Source of the DNA: Pedobacter rhizosphaerae
GTDB lineage: Bacteria; Bacteroidota; Bacteroidia; Sphingobacteriales; Sphingobacteriaceae
Assembly: GCF_900111155.1 (NCBI RefSeq)
Contig: NZ_FOGG01000004.1
Coordinates: 240,010 to 280,432 of the forward strand
Direction: 5' to 3'
DNA length: 40,423 nucleotides
Below the pieces are notes generated by a model that had not been told where the DNA came from, ran no database searches, and worked only from the letters and a program-made list of their open reading frames with translations. The translations under genes were made by a program, and so were the position numbers. Positions 23,671-32,013 of the stretch are shown one piece after another; position 1 is the stretch's first letter, and each line of letters opens with the position of its first letter.

Positions 23671-26361
23671 ATGAAGCTCAAAATTACTCTCGCACTCAGC
23701 ATTATAGCTGTTTTAATTGGTTTTTCGGCCTTTAAAATGGATGATGATCCTTTTACAACCCTATTAAAAAAATTAGACGAGTACACCGCTAAATATCCAC
23801 AGGAAAAAGTACACCTACATTTGGATAAGCCATACTATGCCATTGGCGATGACATTTGGTTCAAAGCTTATGTAATGAACACGAAAACTTCTGCACCTTC
23901 CAACATCAGCAAAATTTTGTACGTAGAACTGATTAACGAGAAAGACTCGTTAAAAAAACAACTCAAACTGCCGTTAATGAGCGGCATTACCTGGGCTGAC
24001 TTTAAACTCACCGATTCCCTGGCAGAAGGAAATTATAGAATCCGGGCATATACCAACTACATGCGCAACTTTGGCACCGAGTTCTTTTTTGATAAAACCA
24101 TAAAGATTGGTAATAGCTGGGCCAATAAAGTCTTTACGCAAACCCAATATAACTTCAGCAAAGAGAACGGTGCTGACAAGGTTACCGCTACCATACACTT
24201 TGAAGACAAAAATGGTATTGGATACAAAGAAAACGAGGTAAGCTATGATGTTCAACTCGACTACAGGAGTGTAGCCAAGGGAAAAACTAAAACCGATTTA
24301 AAAGGAGATGCTATCATCAATTTTGTAAATAGTCAGGCATTCCAAAACAAGAAGGGTAAAATAGTGGCTACGCTAACTTTGGACAATAAGGAAAAAGTAA
24401 TTAAATCTATTCCCATCACCTCAACATCAAATGATGTAGATGTTCAATTCATGGCTGAGGGAGGAACTTTGATCCAGGAATTGCCCCAAAAAATAGCAGT
24501 AAAAGCAGTAAACGCTACAGGCCATGGAGAAAGCGTACAAGGAGCCATAGCAGATGAAACGGGAAATGAAGTAACTTCCTTTAGTACAAATGCTTTGGGG
24601 ATGGGGAATTTCGTTTTCAATGCACAAACAGATAAATCATATTCGGCAAAGGTGAAGTTTAAAGATGGTTCGGAAAAGAGCTTTAAATTACCCGTAGCAG
24701 CCAAAAGTGGATACGCTTTGAATTTAAACAACCTTGATACAGGCAAAGTTTCCCTTAAAATAATGGCTTCCGAAAATTTAGTAAATGGCGCAGAACTTAA
24801 AGTTGTAGCTCAGCAGGGAGGAAATGTATATTATGTTTCTAAAGCAAAAATGGACAAACAAGTTTTAGTGGCCAGCATTGCGAAAAAGAATTTGCCAAAT
24901 GGTATTGTTCAATTCACCCTATTTTCTCCAGACAATCAACCACTTGCAGAACGTTTGGTGTTCATCAAAAATAATGCAGACATTATTGACCTGAATCTTA
25001 AAGCCAACGATGTATCCTCTGCCAGAAAAGGAAAAACAACATTCAGCTTTGATGCCACCAACCAGCAAAAACCGGTTTTAGGAAGTTTTTCTGTTTCCGT
25101 AACTAATGCCACCAAGGTAAGCCCGGATGTTGATAATGAAAGTAATATTTTCACTTCCCTTCTGCTCACTTCAGATTTAATGGGCTACGTGGAAAAACCA
25201 AACTATTACTTCTTAAAAGATGATATTCAAACACAAAAAGACTTAGACAACCTGATGTTAACACAGGGTTGGAGAAGATTTTTATGGAAAAACATCATGA
25301 ATGATCTTAGTCCAAACATTACCTACAAACCAGAAGAATCCATTTCTATAAGTGGTACGGTTATGAAAGGCGGTAAACCTGTTGTAGGTGGAAAGGTAAT
25401 GCTCATGGCTACAAAAGGTACCGCATACATTTTAGATACCGTAACCAATGCAGAGGGAAGGTTTGTATTCGATCGCTTAAGTTTTTCTGACAGTACCAAG
25501 TTTATCGTACAGGCGAGAACAAAAACAGAAAGAAAGTTTGTTGACATCAACCTTGATGTAGTGCCGGGACAGATTGTAACCAAGAACAAAAATGGTGCAG
25601 ATGTTGATATCAACGTAAACAATACCTTGATGAAATACATTAAAGAAAGCGACAATTACTTTAATGAAATGGCCAGATTAGGTTTATTAGAAAAAACCAT
25701 CAAGCTTGATGAGGTTACCATTACAGAAAAGAAAAATCCTGCCAAAAACTCTTCCAATTTAAATGGAGCAGGCAGGGCAGACTTTGTGTTAACCGCCGAT
25801 CAGCTATCTACCTGTATTACCTTATCACAATGCTTACAAGGAAGGCTCCCTGGCGTTATTTTCAGAGGTAATGTCCCTTATTTAATGCGCAGTCAGGATA
25901 CACCAATAGCGATTGTGGTAGATGGAATGCAAATGGATGCCGATTTCTTAGATAACGTTGTTCCTAACGATGTTGAGTCTATTGAGTTATTAAAAAGTAT
26001 TGGTAATACCGCCATATATGGATCAAGAGGCGGAGGTGGAGTAATTATCATTACCACTAAACGTGGAGATGGAGGCAGAAGCTACGACAGGTATGCACCT
26101 GGAATATTGACTTACAACCCTAAAGGATTTTCCGCTTCAAGAGAGTTTTATGCTCCAAAATACGATGCCAATACAACAAGCAGCAGGGCAGATTTAAGAA
26201 CCACCATCTACTGGAATCCTCAGGTAGTGGCCGGTAATGATGGCAAGGCCAACTTCAGTTTTTATAATGCTGATGAGCCCGGAACTTATCGTGTGGTAAT
26301 TGAAGGTATTGATGCGCTTGGCCATCTGGGAAGAAAAGTATATACTTACGAGGTTAAATAA
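23671..26361 (+). CDS. Macroglobulin (MG2)-carboxypeptidase-regulatory-TonB plug hybrid protein
   Basis: I choose ATG 23671, which gives a signal peptide (MKLKITLALSIIAVLIG) and an 896-residue protein; the earlier ATG at 23620 lies inside the dcd terminator. Order of domains: an alpha-2-macroglobulin-like MG2 domain near residues 38-135 (KVHLHLDKPYYAIGDDIWF), several beta-sandwich repeats, a carboxypeptidase-regulatory-like domain (about 555-640, ISGTVMKGGKPVVGGKV), then a TonB-dependent-receptor plug (about 690-800, with PIAIVVDGMQMD and AIYGSRGGGGVIIITT). A final strand-rich segment (TTIYWNPQVVAGNDGKANFS) ends the protein. There is no beta-barrel after the plug, so it is not a normal receptor. 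It is 8 bp before the next gene. Substrate and partner are unknown. Confidence 0.88.
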   Translation: MKLKITLALSIIAVLIGFSAFKMDDDPFTTLLKKLDEYTAKYPQEKVHLHLDKPYYAIGDDIWFKAYVMNTKTSAPSNISKILYVELINEKDSLKKQLKLPLMSGITWADFKLTDSLAEGNYRIRAYTNYMRNFGTEFFFDKTIKIGNSWANKVFTQTQYNFSKENGADKVTATIHFEDKNGIGYKENEVSYDVQLDYRSVAKGKTKTDLKGDAIINFVNSQAFQNKKGKIVATLTLDNKEKVIKSIPITSTSNDVDVQFMAEGGTLIQELPQKIAVKAVNATGHGESVQGAIADETGNEVTSFSTNALGMGNFVFNAQTDKSYSAKVKFKDGSEKSFKLPVAAKSGYALNLNNLDTGKVSLKIMASENLVNGAELKVVAQQGGNVYYVSKAKMDKQVLVASIAKKNLPNGIVQFTLFSPDNQPLAERLVFIKNNADIIDLNLKANDVSSARKGKTTFSFDATNQQKPVLGSFSVSVTNATKVSPDVDNESNIFTSLLLTSDLMGYVEKPNYYFLKDDIQTQKDLDNLMLTQGWRRFLWKNIMNDLSPNITYKPEESISISGTVMKGGKPVVGGKVMLMATKGTAYILDTVTNAEGRFVFDRLSFSDSTKFIVQARTKTERKFVDINLDVVPGQIVTKNKNGADVDINVNNTLMKYIKESDNYFNEMARLGLLEKTIKLDEVTITEKKNPAKNSSNLNGAGRADFVLTADQLSTCITLSQCLQGRLPGVIFRGNVPYLMRSQDTPIAIVVDGMQMDADFLDNVVPNDVESIELLKSIGNTAIYGSRGGGGVIIITTKRGDGGRSYDRYAPGILTYNPKGFSASREFYAPKYDANTTSSRADLRTTIYWNPQVVAGNDGKANFSFYNADEPGTYRVVIEGIDALGHLGRKVYTYEVK

Positions 26362-26369
26362 TTATCGGA

Positions 26370-27131
26370 ATGAATACAATTAAAGTAAGCGTTAAAGACA
26401 GGCTCGCAACAATAACGTTAGATAGAGGAAAATCAAATGCATTGAACCGTGAACTGATTACGGAACTCGATGAAATGCTCCAAAATATTTCGGCAGATGA
26501 TAATGTTGGCGGCGTAATCTTAACCGGTACAGCCCCGTTTTTCTCGGCAGGCCTCGATCTGATTGAACTCTACGATTATAACGAAGAAGAGGCCAAGTCA
26601 TTTTGGACATTATTTTTAAACTTTACAGCAAATATGGTTGCCTTCAAAAAGCCCATTGTTGCGGCCATTAGCGGGCATAGTCCTGCGGGTGGTTGTGTAA
26701 TGGCCCTAGCCTGCGATTACCGCATCATGGCAGAAGGACAATACATCATCGGGCTAAATGAAGTGCCTGTTGGGATAATCGTTCCGAACAGCATTTTTCA
26801 GCTATATTCATTTTGGATCGGCAAGGCCGAAGCATCCAGAAGCTTGTTAACAGGGAAATTATACAACCCGGAAGAAGCACTAAAAGCAGGACTCGTAGAT
26901 GAATTGGTTAAAAGCGAAAGCCTGCTAACGGCTGCCGAACGCAAAATCAAGAAATACATGGAGCTTGAAGGTAATACCTGGTCGCAAACCAAACTCAATA
27001 TCCGCGAAGAGCTAATTGCAATCACTAGAAAGGATCAATCGGCCGAATTAGAAAAAATGCTCGCCCAATGGTGGTCACCATCAACACGCCACATATTAAA
27101 AACCATATTGGCAAACTTGCAAAGAAAATAG
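26370..27131 (+). CDS. Enoyl-CoA isomerase/hydratase (ECI1-like)
   Basis: The 253-residue crotonase-fold protein resembles mitochondrial delta3,delta2-enoyl-CoA isomerase more than a hydratase. The oxyanion loops are FFSAGLDLIELYDY (57-70) and HSPAGGCVMALACDYRI (103-119), and Glu131 in GLNEVPVG occupies the position of the single catalytic glutamate of ECI1. It should move cis/trans-3 double bonds to trans-2 in beta-oxidation of unsaturated acyl-CoA. It starts 8 bp after the hybrid protein and precedes the dienoyl-CoA reductase by 74 bp, the functional partner. A hydratase activity is possible. Confidence 0.85.
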   Translation: MNTIKVSVKDRLATITLDRGKSNALNRELITELDEMLQNISADDNVGGVILTGTAPFFSAGLDLIELYDYNEEEAKSFWTLFLNFTANMVAFKKPIVAAISGHSPAGGCVMALACDYRIMAEGQYIIGLNEVPVGIIVPNSIFQLYSFWIGKAEASRSLLTGKLYNPEEALKAGLVDELVKSESLLTAAERKIKKYMELEGNTWSQTKLNIREELIAITRKDQSAELEKMLAQWWSPSTRHILKTILANLQRK

Positions 27132-27205
27132 CCGCAATATTGAGGAAAAAGATCAAAAATACCTACTTTGTCTAAATCACATAAACCGATTAACCCTTAA
27201 AGAAA

Positions 27206-28081
27206 ATGCTTGCATATAATTCACCAATGCTTCGGGAAGATGCCTTAAAAGGCAAAACCATCGTAATTACCGGTGGAGGAACCGGATTAGGTAAGGCCAT
27301 GGGTATCTATTTTTTAAAACTGGGTGCAAATCTGGTGATTACCAGCCGAAAGCAAGATGTACTCCAAAAAACTGCTGATGAAATGGAGGAAAAAACTGGG
27401 GGAAAAGTACTCGCTGTAGCTTGCGATGTTAGAGATACAGATCAGATTGATCATCTCCTGGCCAAAACAATTGAAACGTTTGGACGAGTAGATGTTTTAT
27501 TGAACAACGCTGCCGGTAATTTTATTTCTCCAACAGAAAAATTATCTGCTAATGCTTTCTCTTCCATTATTGATATCGTACTAAAAGGAACAGTGAACTG
27601 TACTTTAGCCTTCGGAAAACATTGGATTAAAGAAAAACAAGCCGCAACAGTGCTCAATATCATCACTACATATGCTTTTACGGGCTCGGCCTATGTTGTT
27701 CCTTCTGCATGTGCAAAAGGAGGCGTATTGGCTTTAACACGCTCTTTGGCTGTAGAATGGGGCAAATATGGCATTCGTACCAATGCTATCGCTCCGGGGC
27801 CATTTCCTACTAAAGGTGCCTGGGAAAGACTTCTTCCCGGCGATTTGGCTAAAAAGTTTGACTTCAAAAATAGAGTGCCACTAAAAAGAGTGGGCGATCA
27901 TCAGGAACTGGCTAACCTGGCGGCATTTTTGGTGAGCGATTTTTCAGGCTACATTAACGGAGAAATAATTAGTATTGATGGTGGCGAATGGCTGCAAGGA
28001 GCAGGACAATTTAATGGACTCGAAGCCATACCAGACGAAATGTGGGATATGTTAGCCCAAATGACCCGCAACGCAAAATAG
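27206..28081 (+). CDS. 2,4-dienoyl-CoA reductase-like SDR (DECR1-like)
   Basis: The 291-residue short-chain dehydrogenase has cofactor motif TGGGTGLGKAMG (22-33) and NNAAGNFISPTEKLS (100-114), which is close to mammalian DECR1. Tyr156 in TTYAFTGS and Lys171 in SACAKGG are 15 apart, matching DECR1 Tyr199 and Lys214 rather than the classic YxxxK. It should reduce 2,4-dienoyl-CoA with NADPH, releasing double bonds that stall beta-oxidation. The eukaryote-like type differs from E. coli FadH flavoenzyme. A later Met8 could be the true start. A 13-bp hairpin follows the gene. Confidence 0.88.
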   Translation: MLAYNSPMLREDALKGKTIVITGGGTGLGKAMGIYFLKLGANLVITSRKQDVLQKTADEMEEKTGGKVLAVACDVRDTDQIDHLLAKTIETFGRVDVLLNNAAGNFISPTEKLSANAFSSIIDIVLKGTVNCTLAFGKHWIKEKQAATVLNIITTYAFTGSAYVVPSACAKGGVLALTRSLAVEWGKYGIRTNAIAPGPFPTKGAWERLLPGDLAKKFDFKNRVPLKRVGDHQELANLAAFLVSDFSGYINGEIISIDGGEWLQGAGQFNGLEAIPDEMWDMLAQMTRNAK

Positions 28082-28087
28082 ACTAAA

Positions 28088-28126
28088 ATTTGACTTGTAA
28101 AGGTAACGCCCCCTTACAAGTCAAAT
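28088..28126 (+). terminator. Hairpin after the dienoyl-CoA reductase gene
   Basis: ATTTGACTTGTAA (28088-28100) and TTACAAGTCAAAT (28114-28126) pair perfectly over 13 bp round a loop containing AGG/CCC. No long T-run follows, so its strength is uncertain. Confidence 0.55.
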
Positions 28127-28195
28127 TGCTTAAAACCAATATTATCCCTTTCAGGTACTTTTCACATTTTCCCTCCCACATCTTACATTTTAATT

Positions 28196-28203
28196 TATCT
28201 TTG
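28196..28203 (+). promoter_or_regulatory. -7 box abutting purD
   Basis: TATCTTTG matches TAnnTTTG and ends 5 bp before the purD ATG, suggesting a leaderless mRNA. No consensus -33 box stands 19 bp upstream. Confidence 0.45.
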
Positions 28204-28208
28204 CCCCT

Positions 28209-29480
28209 ATGAATATCTTACTACTAGGTTCAGGCGGCAGAGAAAGTACATTCGCTTGGAAAATCAGTCAATCTTCGCTTTGCGACAAACTCATTATTGC
28301 ACCAGGTAATGGAGGCACAGGAACTTATGGCACCAACATCAATGTAAGTGTTAATGATTTTGACGCTATCAAAAAAATTGTCCTGGCAGAAAACATTGAC
28401 ATGGTTGTGGTAGGACCAGAAGAACCACTAGTGAATGGTATTCATGATTTCTTCCTTAATGATAGCACCATTGCACACGTTCCGGTTATCGGGCCCAAGA
28501 AAGAAGGGGCTATTTTAGAAGGTAGTAAAGATTTCTCCAAGCAGTTTATGCAGCGCCATAATATCCCTACTGCGGCTTCAAGATCTTTCACACCAGAAAC
28601 TTTAGAAGATGGTTTAGCCTACTTACAAGACCATGCCTTACCTGTAGTTTTAAAAGCTGATGGTTTAGCTGCCGGAAAAGGAGTTTTAATCTGTACAGAA
28701 ACTATCGAAGCGCAGGAAGAATTAAAATTAATGCTGGGCGGAAAATTCGGTGCGGCAGGCGCAACTGTTGTAATTGAAGAATTTTTGAGTGGAATAGAAC
28801 TTTCTGTATTCGTTTTAACAGATGGAGAAAACTACATCACCCTACCTGAAGCTAAAGATTATAAAAGAATTGGCCAGGGAGATACTGGCTTAAATACCGG
28901 TGGAATGGGTTCTGTATCTCCAGTACCATTTGCCACAAAAGAATTTTTGGATAAAATTGATGAGCGCATTATAAAACCTACCGTTAACGGATTAAAGGCA
29001 GATGGCATTGATTATACCGGCTTTATCTTTTTCGGTTTAATTAAGGTTGGAGAAGAGCCTTACGTAATTGAGTATAATGCCCGCATGGGAGATCCGGAAA
29101 CAGAAAGCGTAATCCCTCGAATTAAAAATGACCTGGTAGAGCTTTTCGTTGCTACTTCCAAAAAACAATTAAATCAAGTTAGATTAGAAGTTAGCGAAGA
29201 GGTTGCGGCGACAGTGATGATTGTTGCTGGTGGTTACCCTGGTGAATACTTAAAAGGTAAGGCCATGTCTGGCATCGAAAACTTACGTCATTCTTATGCA
29301 TTTCATGCCGGAACGCTCATAGAAAATGATGTAGTAAAAACGAACGGTGGCCGTGTTATTGCCATCACAAGTTTACAAAAAGACTTATTTACAGCATTAC
29401 AATCAGCAACTGCTGATGCCGGCAGAATTTATTTCGATGGCAAATATTTTAGAGAAGATATTGGTTTTGATCTAGTATAA
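28209..29480 (+). CDS. purD: Phosphoribosylamine-glycine ligase
   Basis: GAR synthetase joins glycine to phosphoribosylamine in the second step of purine synthesis. The 423-residue protein is full length. It has the N-terminal LLLGSGGRES, the ATP-grasp region LPVVLKADGLAAGKGV (about 144-159), and the metal/ATP-binding EYNARMGDPETE (about 290-301). The gene is monocistronic; other pur genes are not adjacent. A 20-bp perfect terminator hairpin follows. Confidence 0.97.
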   Translation: MNILLLGSGGRESTFAWKISQSSLCDKLIIAPGNGGTGTYGTNINVSVNDFDAIKKIVLAENIDMVVVGPEEPLVNGIHDFFLNDSTIAHVPVIGPKKEGAILEGSKDFSKQFMQRHNIPTAASRSFTPETLEDGLAYLQDHALPVVLKADGLAAGKGVLICTETIEAQEELKLMLGGKFGAAGATVVIEEFLSGIELSVFVLTDGENYITLPEAKDYKRIGQGDTGLNTGGMGSVSPVPFATKEFLDKIDERIIKPTVNGLKADGIDYTGFIFFGLIKVGEEPYVIEYNARMGDPETESVIPRIKNDLVELFVATSKKQLNQVRLEVSEEVAATVMIVAGGYPGEYLKGKAMSGIENLRHSYAFHAGTLIENDVVKTNGGRVIAITSLQKDLFTALQSATADAGRIYFDGKYFREDIGFDLV

Positions 29481-29494
29481 ACCAATTCTATAAT

Positions 29495-29539
29495 AAAAAA
29501 GAAAGCCGCGATTGATTTACAATCGCGGCTTTCTTTTTT
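29495..29539. terminator. Bidirectional terminator between purD and the TlpA-like gene
   Basis: A 20-bp perfect stem, from AAAAAAGAAAGCCGCGATTG to its complement, closes a 5-nt loop and gives T-runs on both strands. It separates the convergent genes at 29480 and 29550. Confidence 0.95.
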
Positions 29540-29549
29540 ATGTAATTTC

Positions 29550-30695
29550 TTATTTAGATTTACTTCCCAATAATTCTTGAAGTTTATCTTGCAAAGCTTG
29601 CTCTCTAAGTCCTTTAGCAATAATTTTACCAGTTGGATCAATTAAAAAGTTTGCAGGAATAGAACGAATGCCGTACATCTTGGCTACTTCATTGTCCCAG
29701 AATTTTAAATCTGAAACATGTGTCCAGGTTAATTTATCATCTGCAATTGCTTTTAACCAAGCTTCTTTTTGCCCAGGGCGGTCTAAAGATACACCCAAAA
29801 CCGTAAAGCCTTTATCTTTAAACTTGTTGTAAGCGGTTACTACGTTAGGGTTTTCTCCGCGACAAGGACCACACCAGGAAGCCCAGAAATCAACCAGCAC
29901 ATACTTACCTTTAAAGTCTGATAATTTAACCGGTTTGCCATCTGGATCATTTTGAGTAAAATCCATTGCCAAAGCACCAACAGCAGTTTTTCTACCTGCA
30001 TCAAATAATTGTGCCAGCTTCTTTCCAGATGGAGAAGCTTTTAAATCTGGAGACAAAGCAGTAAAAGCTTTCTCTGCCTCAACAGCCTGATCAGGGTCAC
30101 CGGCCAACTGGCTGATAGAAGTTAAACTGATAAATGACTTTGGATTAGTTTTAGCAAAATTTAAAAATATTGGCGCTAAGCCTGCAGATGCTTTCTCATA
30201 TCTTGCACCCAATGCTTCCACTAAAGCTCTATCCTTTTTTTGCTCGGGTGTAAATTTGGCATACTCGGCATTAATTAATGCTAACTGATCATTAACAGGC
30301 TTGGTTAGCACCTTCAATTTTTTAGCATCCTCATTAACAGGAGATCCAGTAACACCAGCATTCTTAAGTGAATCTGCAGCAGTAACTTTTAACGCTCCTG
30401 GTTCAACGTAAAAGGATAATGCATCTAATTTTTCACCTTGTGCCGGGCGTTTTACATAAGGATTTTTATTTAAAAACAAGTTTGCCTGTACAGGGCTCAC
30501 TAAATTACCCTTAAATGCAAAAGCACCATTGGTAACCAATGTAGAATCAGTTATAGTTTGTCCATCATTTTGATAAACAAGATAAATCTTATCGCCAGTT
30601 TTTAAACCTTTAACGTCTCCCGTAAGGGCAAAGGGCTTTTGAGCCAAAGCTGCTAAGGGCAATATAGCCAATGCAGACAATAATATTTTTTTCAT
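29550..30695 (-). CDS. TlpA-type thioredoxin protein with DUF4369 domain
   Basis: I start at ATG 30695, giving 381 residues with a clear signal peptide (MKKILLSALAILPLAALAQ); a TTG start 21 bp upstream would prepend non-signal residues. The N-terminal part (about 20-110) is DUF4369, a beta-rich domain common in Bacteroidota. A helical middle follows, then a thioredoxin domain with the redox pair WCGPC (Cys275/Cys278) in FWASWCGPCRGENPN. It should be a periplasmic or outer-membrane thiol:disulfide oxidoreductase; such proteins are common paralogues here and the partner is not known. It is monocistronic and convergent with purD. Confidence 0.92.
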   Translation of the reverse strand: MKKILLSALAILPLAALAQKPFALTGDVKGLKTGDKIYLVYQNDGQTITDSTLVTNGAFAFKGNLVSPVQANLFLNKNPYVKRPAQGEKLDALSFYVEPGALKVTAADSLKNAGVTGSPVNEDAKKLKVLTKPVNDQLALINAEYAKFTPEQKKDRALVEALGARYEKASAGLAPIFLNFAKTNPKSFISLTSISQLAGDPDQAVEAEKAFTALSPDLKASPSGKKLAQLFDAGRKTAVGALAMDFTQNDPDGKPVKLSDFKGKYVLVDFWASWCGPCRGENPNVVTAYNKFKDKGFTVLGVSLDRPGQKEAWLKAIADDKLTWTHVSDLKFWDNEVAKMYGIRSIPANFLIDPTGKIIAKGLREQALQDKLQELLGSKSK

Positions 30696-30759
30696 GAAAG
30701 TCAGTTTATAATTCAAATATAAAATAATGTACGCCTAAAACGTAAATACCTGTGTAAAA

Positions 30760-31941
30760 TTATGATAGCTTTTGATAAGTCCTCCACCACAAATCGGGCA
30801 TATCGCCATTCACGGCAGTCTGATAGTCATCATAGCGGCACGGCACCAGGTGATAACGTTCATTTTTCGACTGTCCTGAAGGATAGGGAACCTGCATCCA
30901 CCAACGATCTGATTTTTTGCTCTTCACAAAAGTCATTTCGCCAGAACCATCCTTTAAGCTTGTTCGGTATATAATAAACTGAGATTTTGGGCTCAACGGA
31001 AAATCCTTTTTACGGGCATAAAAGCCATCAACAAAGTACCAAACCATTTGAGCTAATAAGAAAGCCGTTTGTCCATTACTATCGTAAGCCGGGTTAAACT
31101 CATAAAAACCGATGGAACTTAGCTTATCGTTCATTCCTGCATATCGAGCAAGCCTGCAGGCCTCCTCTCCATCAAAGCCATTAGGGGTAGTATTGGCATT
31201 TCCCGCTGCATCTGCAGAGCGGATAGCCCCCATATCGAAACTGATCATATTCGCATTGCGAATAATGGGTTCTGTTAAGGTGATATCCTGTGCAAACTCT
31301 CCTAGCCGGTGTACATCAAAATAAAGCTTATCCATTACACTCAGGCTTTCCTGATTAACAAAATAAGTTTGATAGCCAATATTGCTGAAATTGAAAAGAT
31401 AGTTCGGCTGATGTAAGAAAATTTTATTCAGGTAACAATCAGAACGCGTGGCGATTCCATCTTCATTATCATCATCAATATCAAATTGATTATCTACAAT
31501 AACCAGATCCACCTTTTGCTCTAGATCCTCGTATCCCATATATTGGGCATAAGTCAGATCCTGTCCTCCGCCAATTATAATCGGAATAATATCCCTTTTA
31601 ACCAATTCTGCAACCGCCATCTTAACAGCAATGTAAGTATCCGCTATTGTTGCACCATGTTTAATATTTCCTAAATCAACAATCCGGCAGCTGAAAGCAC
31701 CTTCATTGAGCTTGTAAAACTTTTCCCGGAAGTAATCCGGGCCTAAAGCACAACCTTCGTTATTAACAGCACTTCTTCCGTCAAGCACTCCAAAAATGGC
31801 CAAGTCAAAAGTTTCTTCCTCTAAATCGGGGAATGATTCGGTAAAAATCTGTGCCCTCATCCCTAATTGGCTGGTTAGAAATCCTCGCTTAGGTGTAAAA
31901 CTTTCCGGATTAATGGGTGAAAAGAAATCTGTTAATGACAT
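30760..31941 (-). CDS. Ureohydrolase-fold protein (arginase/formimidoylglutamase-like), metal site degenerate
   Basis: The 393-residue protein has the arginase-family layout but lacks key metal ligands. Motif 1 reads GGGQD (124-128) with Gln where His should be. Motif 2 reads DNQFD (150-154) with Gln in place of the His of DAHxD. Motif 3 reads SFDMG (234-238) with Gly at the second Asp. Such members are widespread in Bacteroidota and are usually annotated as formimidoylglutamase. No hut or arginine genes are nearby. The sequence suggests a non-catalytic or altered enzyme; activity on any guanidino or formimino substrate is not supported. It is divergent from the epimerase by 72 bp. Confidence 0.85.
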   Translation of the reverse strand: MSLTDFFSPINPESFTPKRGFLTSQLGMRAQIFTESFPDLEEETFDLAIFGVLDGRSAVNNEGCALGPDYFREKFYKLNEGAFSCRIVDLGNIKHGATIADTYIAVKMAVAELVKRDIIPIIIGGGQDLTYAQYMGYEDLEQKVDLVIVDNQFDIDDDNEDGIATRSDCYLNKIFLHQPNYLFNFSNIGYQTYFVNQESLSVMDKLYFDVHRLGEFAQDITLTEPIIRNANMISFDMGAIRSADAAGNANTTPNGFDGEEACRLARYAGMNDKLSSIGFYEFNPAYDSNGQTAFLLAQMVWYFVDGFYARKKDFPLSPKSQFIIYRTSLKDGSGEMTFVKSKKSDRWWMQVPYPSGQSKNERYHLVPCRYDDYQTAVNGDMPDLWWRTYQKLS

Positions 31942-31968
31942 ATATTTAAAACTATCGGCTCAAATATC

Positions 31969-31976
31969 TATTTTTG
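31969..31976 (+). promoter_or_regulatory. -7 box of the epimerase-SerB operon
   Basis: TATTTTTG matches TAnnTTTG, 37 bp before the epimerase ATG. TTTA (31945-31948), one base from TTTG, lies 20 bp upstream, so a -33 match is fair. Confidence 0.5.
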
Positions 31977-32013
31977 AATGCGTATTTCCACACATAGCTC
32001 AAAAAAAATATAA

